From the NCBI GenBank assembly GCA_023230665.1, contig JALNWY010000062.1, positions 1 to 15,783 of the forward strand: a stretch of 15,783 nucleotides of DNA, given 5' to 3'. The notes beneath the pieces were generated by a model that saw only the letters and a list, made by a program, of their open reading frames with translations, did no database searches and had not been told where the DNA came from. Each line of letters opens with the position of its first letter. Position 1 is the stretch's first letter. Position numbers and translations under genes: made by a program. Of the stretch, positions 13,201-15,783 are shown one piece after another. This DNA is from Deltaproteobacteria bacterium (GTDB lineage: Bacteria; Desulfobacterota; Desulfomonilia; UBA1062).

Positions 13201-15240
13201 TTATTCCTCCTTGATCAGCTTCATGAATCCGTCTTGGTCCAATATTCTTATGCCCAGTGATGCCGCCTTGTCGAGTTTTGAACCCGGCTCGGTACCCGCA
13301 ACGAGAAAATCGAGCTGGGAGCTGACTGCGGAGACGACCTGCCCGCCCCTCTCTTCGACCACCTTTTTCGCTTCGGAGCGGGTCATGGACTCGAGCGTAC
13401 CGGTAAAGCAGAATTTTTTCCCTGCAAGGGATGAATTTTCCGGCTCGAGCCGCTGTTGGTCGAGGATCTCGATCCCCTGTTGTTCAAGCTTCCGGATGAT
13501 CGTCCGGTTCCGCTCATTGGAGAAAAATCCTCTGATGGCCTGCGCCATCTCTTTCCCGATGCCTCTGATGGCCTGAAGCTCTTCCTTGTCCGCCTCCATG
13601 ACCTTCTCAAGAGAGCCGAAATGATCCGCCAGATCTCTGGCTGCCACCTGCCCTGCGTGCGGGATTCCGAGACCGTAGAGGAACCTTCTCAGCGTTGTCT
13701 GTTTGCTCTTCCGGATGGATTTGAGCAGGTTTGACGTGGAGAGCTCGGCAAACCCCTCCAGCTGCATGAGATCGTCCCGGGTGAGCGCGTAGAGGTCGGA
13801 CACATCGCGTACCATGCCCTTGTCAACGAGCTGCCGGATGATCTTCCTGCCCAGGCCGTCGATATCCAGGGCATCCTTTGATGCGAAGTGATAGATCTGC
13901 TCCTTGAGAACGGCCGGGCACGCCATGTTGACGCACCGGTACATGACTCCCTCTGCCCCGTTATTCCCGGCGCTGTCTCTGACCACGAACGATCCGCAGA
14001 CCGGACAGGTGTCGGGCATGACGAACTCCCGCTCGCTCCCGGTTCTCCGGGAAACGACCGGGGCCACGATCTCGGGAATCACATCACCCGCCCTCTGGAC
14101 GATCACGGTATCGCCTTCGCGCACGTCCTTTCTCCTGATTTCGTCTGCATTGTGGAGCGTGGCCCGTGAAACCGTGACTCCTCCGACCTTGACCGGGTCG
14201 AGCATTGCCACCGGGGTGAGGACCCCGGTTCTTCCCACCTGCACCTCGATCCTCTTAAGCGTGGTGGTCTCCCGGGTCGGAGGGAATTTGTAGGCGACCG
14301 CCCACCGGGGGGACCGGGCCTTGATCCCGAGGGCCCGCTGGGTGTCGATCTCGTTGACCTTGATCGCGACCCCGTCGATCTCGTAGGGCAGAGACTCCCG
14401 TTTTTCCTGCATGAACAGGCAGAAGTCGACCACCTCGTCGATCCCGCCGCAGAGGCGCACATCCGGGTTCACCTTGAACCCGAGCCCGCTCAGGCTCTTG
14501 AGCGTTTCATACTGCGAGCCGAGACCCACTGCCACGGCATCCACGATCCCATAGGAGAAGAACACCAGGGCCCGCGATGCCGTGATGCGCGGATCGAGCT
14601 GCCTGAGCGAACCGGCGGCAGCATTTCTCGGGTTGGCGAACAGGGGTTCCTGCCTTTCGGAACGTTCCCGGTTCAGATCGGCAAATGCGTTCTTGTAGAG
14701 GACCACCTCGCCGCGCACCTCCAGGAGACCTGGCGGATCACGGGTTATCAGCCTCAAGGGAATGCTCTTTATGGTCTTCAGGTTGCCGCTTACATCCTCA
14801 CCCGTGTATCCGTCTCCGCGGGTCCCTCCTCGGGTGAAGACACCATTTTCATAGACGAGCTCCACGGCCAGACCGTCGAACTTGGGCTCGCAGCAATAAG
14901 CGATGTCTTCGCTTTCCGCGAGCTTGACGATGCGCTGGTGGAAAGCCCGAAGCTCTTCGACGTCCATGGCATTGTCGATGCTCAGAAGAGGGACCCGGTG
15001 CACCATGGGAGGAAACGAGCTGATCGGCGCCGCACCCACCCTCTGGCTTGGAGATTCGGGCGTCACCAGTTCCGGATTCTCGGCCTCGAGCTGCAGCAGC
15101 TCGCGCATGAGCTGATCATAGGCAAAATCAGAGATCTCGGGAGAATCGAGCACATAGTAGCGATAATTGTGATAATCGATCTGTTTCCGGAGATCCTTCA
15201 TGCGTTTTTCAATTTCTTGCTTCATACTATCCTTTGACAT
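13201..15240 (-). CDS. ligA: NAD-dependent DNA ligase LigA
   Basis: LigA seals nicks in replication and repair using NAD+. With the ATG at 15240 it has 679 residues, normal for the family. Domain Ia (HNYRYYVLDSPEISDFAYDQLMREL) is followed by the adenylation domain with nucleotidyl-accepting K120 in EPKFDG, RGDGYTGEDV, FANPRNAAAGSLRQLD and the OB fold with VQVGRTGVLTPVA. The zinc finger has four Cys (about 412, 415, 436, 441), then helix-hairpin-helix repeats (LYGLGIPHAGQVAARDLA, LQAIRGIGKEMA) and a BRCT domain from about 604 to the end. GAGGGG lies about 5 nt before ATG 15240; ATG 15225 with AAGGA, or TTG 15252, are alternative starts. It is read divergently from hfq and is coupled to the acylphosphatase gene downstream. 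Confidence 0.97.
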   Translation of the reverse strand: MSKDSMKQEIEKRMKDLRKQIDYHNYRYYVLDSPEISDFAYDQLMRELLQLEAENPELVTPESPSQRVGAAPISSFPPMVHRVPLLSIDNAMDVEELRAFHQRIVKLAESEDIAYCCEPKFDGLAVELVYENGVFTRGGTRGDGYTGEDVSGNLKTIKSIPLRLITRDPPGLLEVRGEVVLYKNAFADLNRERSERQEPLFANPRNAAAGSLRQLDPRITASRALVFFSYGIVDAVAVGLGSQYETLKSLSGLGFKVNPDVRLCGGIDEVVDFCLFMQEKRESLPYEIDGVAIKVNEIDTQRALGIKARSPRWAVAYKFPPTRETTTLKRIEVQVGRTGVLTPVAMLDPVKVGGVTVSRATLHNADEIRRKDVREGDTVIVQRAGDVIPEIVAPVVSRRTGSEREFVMPDTCPVCGSFVVRDSAGNNGAEGVMYRCVNMACPAVLKEQIYHFASKDALDIDGLGRKIIRQLVDKGMVRDVSDLYALTRDDLMQLEGFAELSTSNLLKSIRKSKQTTLRRFLYGLGIPHAGQVAARDLADHFGSLEKVMEADKEELQAIRGIGKEMAQAIRGFFSNERNRTIIRKLEQQGIEILDQQRLEPENSSLAGKKFCFTGTLESMTRSEAKKVVEERGGQVVSAVSSQLDFLVAGTEPGSKLDKAASLGIRILDQDGFMKLIKEE

Positions 15241-15305
15241 CAGGCCCCTCAAAGGTGTACGTAACGCAGCACCATGAGATTTTAAGGCACTAGCATAAAA
15301 AAGAC

Positions 15306-15336
15306 TTGATCAAAAGATCATTATGATTAATACAAT
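15306..15336 (+). promoter_or_regulatory. Candidate hfq promoter with palindromic element
   Basis: TTGATC (15306-15311) is followed after 16 bp by TAATAC (15328-15333), or after 19 bp by TACAAT. The -35 region lies within TGATC-aaaa-GATCA (15307-15320), a perfect 5-bp inverted repeat that could be an operator. TTGATCAA is itself palindromic, so a ligA-directed -35 could also be read here on the minus strand. Transcription of hfq would begin near 15340. Confidence 0.35.
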
Positions 15337-15370
15337 ATATAGACGTTAGCGAGACAATAAAAAAAACACA

Positions 15371-15391
15371 CCATGAGCCATGAGCCATAAG
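15371..15391 (+). repeat. Triple tandem heptamer in the hfq leader
   Basis: CCATGAG occurs twice in direct succession (15371-15377, 15378-15384) and a third time as CCATAAG (15385-15391), running into the hfq Shine-Dalgarno. The first copy contains an ATG that opens a five-codon reading frame (MSHEP) ending in the TAA at 15388-15390. The second copy holds an ATG (15380) in frame with hfq. Confidence 0.8.
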
Positions 15392-15400
15392 GAGGTTGCA

Positions 15401-15637
15401 ATGGGTAAGGTTGTATTTAATGTGCAGGACCAGTTCCTTAATCAGGCGCGAAAGGAAAGGGTCCCCATTGTAGTGACTCTCGTCGACAAGGATAAGGTCG
15501 AGGGATTTGTAAAGAGTTTCGACCCATTCTGCATTCTTATCCAGACCGATAAGCCGATACTTATCTATAAGCATGCCGTAGCGAGCATCGAGCCGTCAGA
15601 GACAAACTCAAAACTGAAAGATTTTCTGGCAGGATGA
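15401..15637 (+). CDS. hfq: RNA chaperone Hfq
   Basis: Hfq forms a hexameric Sm ring that pairs small RNAs with mRNAs and controls stability and translation. The 78-residue protein has the Sm1 motif (VFNVQDQFLNQARKER and VPIVVTLVDKDKVEGFVKSFD), with Q11 in the place of the proximal-face glutamine, and the Sm2 motif ILIYKHAVASIEP with Y56-K57-H58. It has a short C-terminal tail only, as in most non-enteric bacteria. The ATG at 15401 follows AAGGAGG by six bases; an in-frame ATG at 15380 would add seven residues but lies upstream of that site. Its stop overlaps the start of the next gene (ATGA). It is divergent from ligA. Confidence 0.98.
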   Translation: MGKVVFNVQDQFLNQARKERVPIVVTLVDKDKVEGFVKSFDPFCILIQTDKPILIYKHAVASIEPSETNSKLKDFLAG

Positions 15638-15783
15638 GGATTCACCCCAAGACAGCGATCTGTATCACCGCTCTTTTTTTCTTAGTCATCACACCCCTTA
15701 TATGTAGAGGTGATACTACCCTTGCGGTCTATGGTCTGGGATCCATCGAGAAAGACAATCTCGCGCAGGCGGAACAGCGAGCC
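15634..15783 (+). CDS. Exported protein of unknown function, N-terminal part (cut by window edge)
   Basis: A reading frame opens with ATG overlapping the hfq stop by four bases and stays open for 50 codons to the window end. It begins MRIHPKTAICITALFFLVIT, a basic start followed by a hydrophobic stretch (about residues 9-24), which is typical of a Sec signal peptide. A cysteine at residue 24 (PLIC) is near the end of the stretch, but the lipobox is poor, so cleavage by signal peptidase I is as likely. The mature part starts AVYGLGSIEKDNLAQAEQRA, which loosely recalls the repeated-Ala helix of exported proteins that begin with a FlgT-N/LPP20-like domain; that is only an impression. Tight overlap argues that it is translated with hfq. 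Confidence 0.75.
   Translation, partial: MRIHPKTAICITALFFLVITPLICRGDTTLAVYGLGSIEKDNLAQAEQRA

Noticed and set aside
1..15783. A defence island, mobile element, CRISPR array, prophage or biosynthetic cluster
   Set aside because: All long coding frames belong to conserved housekeeping families, spacing is operon-like, and no direct repeats, transposase, integrase or tRNA-linked attachment site was seen.

Overview
The window is a densely packed bacterial chromosomal segment of housekeeping genes and contains 17 genes, two of them cut by the window edges. Several things point to a Gram-negative member of the Desulfobacterota (the former Deltaproteobacteria): the ribosomal operon order rpsF-rpsR-DUF2232-rplI-dnaB, a short ArgA-type acetyltransferase with a C-terminal cysteine cluster, a sigma-32-like factor and hfq. 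No genus can be named from the sequence alone. No IS element, prophage, CRISPR array, tRNA or rRNA is visible, and base composition looks even throughout.

Region 1 (about 1-6100, minus strand) reads from right to left as nadK, recN, a short ArgA-like N-acetyltransferase, a TldE/PmbA-like protein, an M23 peptidase and the start of secA. nadK and recN overlap by four bases. The acetyltransferase and the TldE-like gene are one base apart, and the TldE-like and M23 genes ten bases apart, with ribosome binding sites lying inside or across the preceding stop codons. recN/acetyltransferase (168 bp) and M23/secA (102 bp) are separated by leaders that hold hairpins. Region 2 holds rlmD on the minus strand, a divergent dedA-family gene, and an RpoH-like sigma gene with its own probable promoter (6174-9147). 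Region 3 (9297-12700, minus) is the operon rpsF-rpsR-DUF2232-rplI-dnaB, preceded by a promoter and a short hairpin leader that resembles the S6:S18 autoregulatory element. Region 4 (12925-15240, minus) is ligA followed by an acylphosphatase gene, ended by a good intrinsic terminator. Region 5 (15401-15783, plus) is hfq, overlapping by four bases the start of a gene for an exported protein that leaves the window.

The genes serve core functions: replication and repair (dnaB, ligA, recN), translation and ribosome maturation (bS6, bS18, bL9, RlmD), NADP supply (nadK), export and envelope (secA, M23 peptidase, DedA), and global regulation (sigma factor, hfq). I see no new multi-gene system. The most interesting signals are in the short leaders: the hfq leader (tandem heptamers, a five-codon uORF, an A-rich tract), the hairpin leader of rpsF, hairpins ahead of secA, the acetyltransferase and the sigma gene, and a sigma factor that lacks a recognisable RpoH box. 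There is no gene-free stretch longer than 300 bp; the longest gap is 224 bp (12701-12924).
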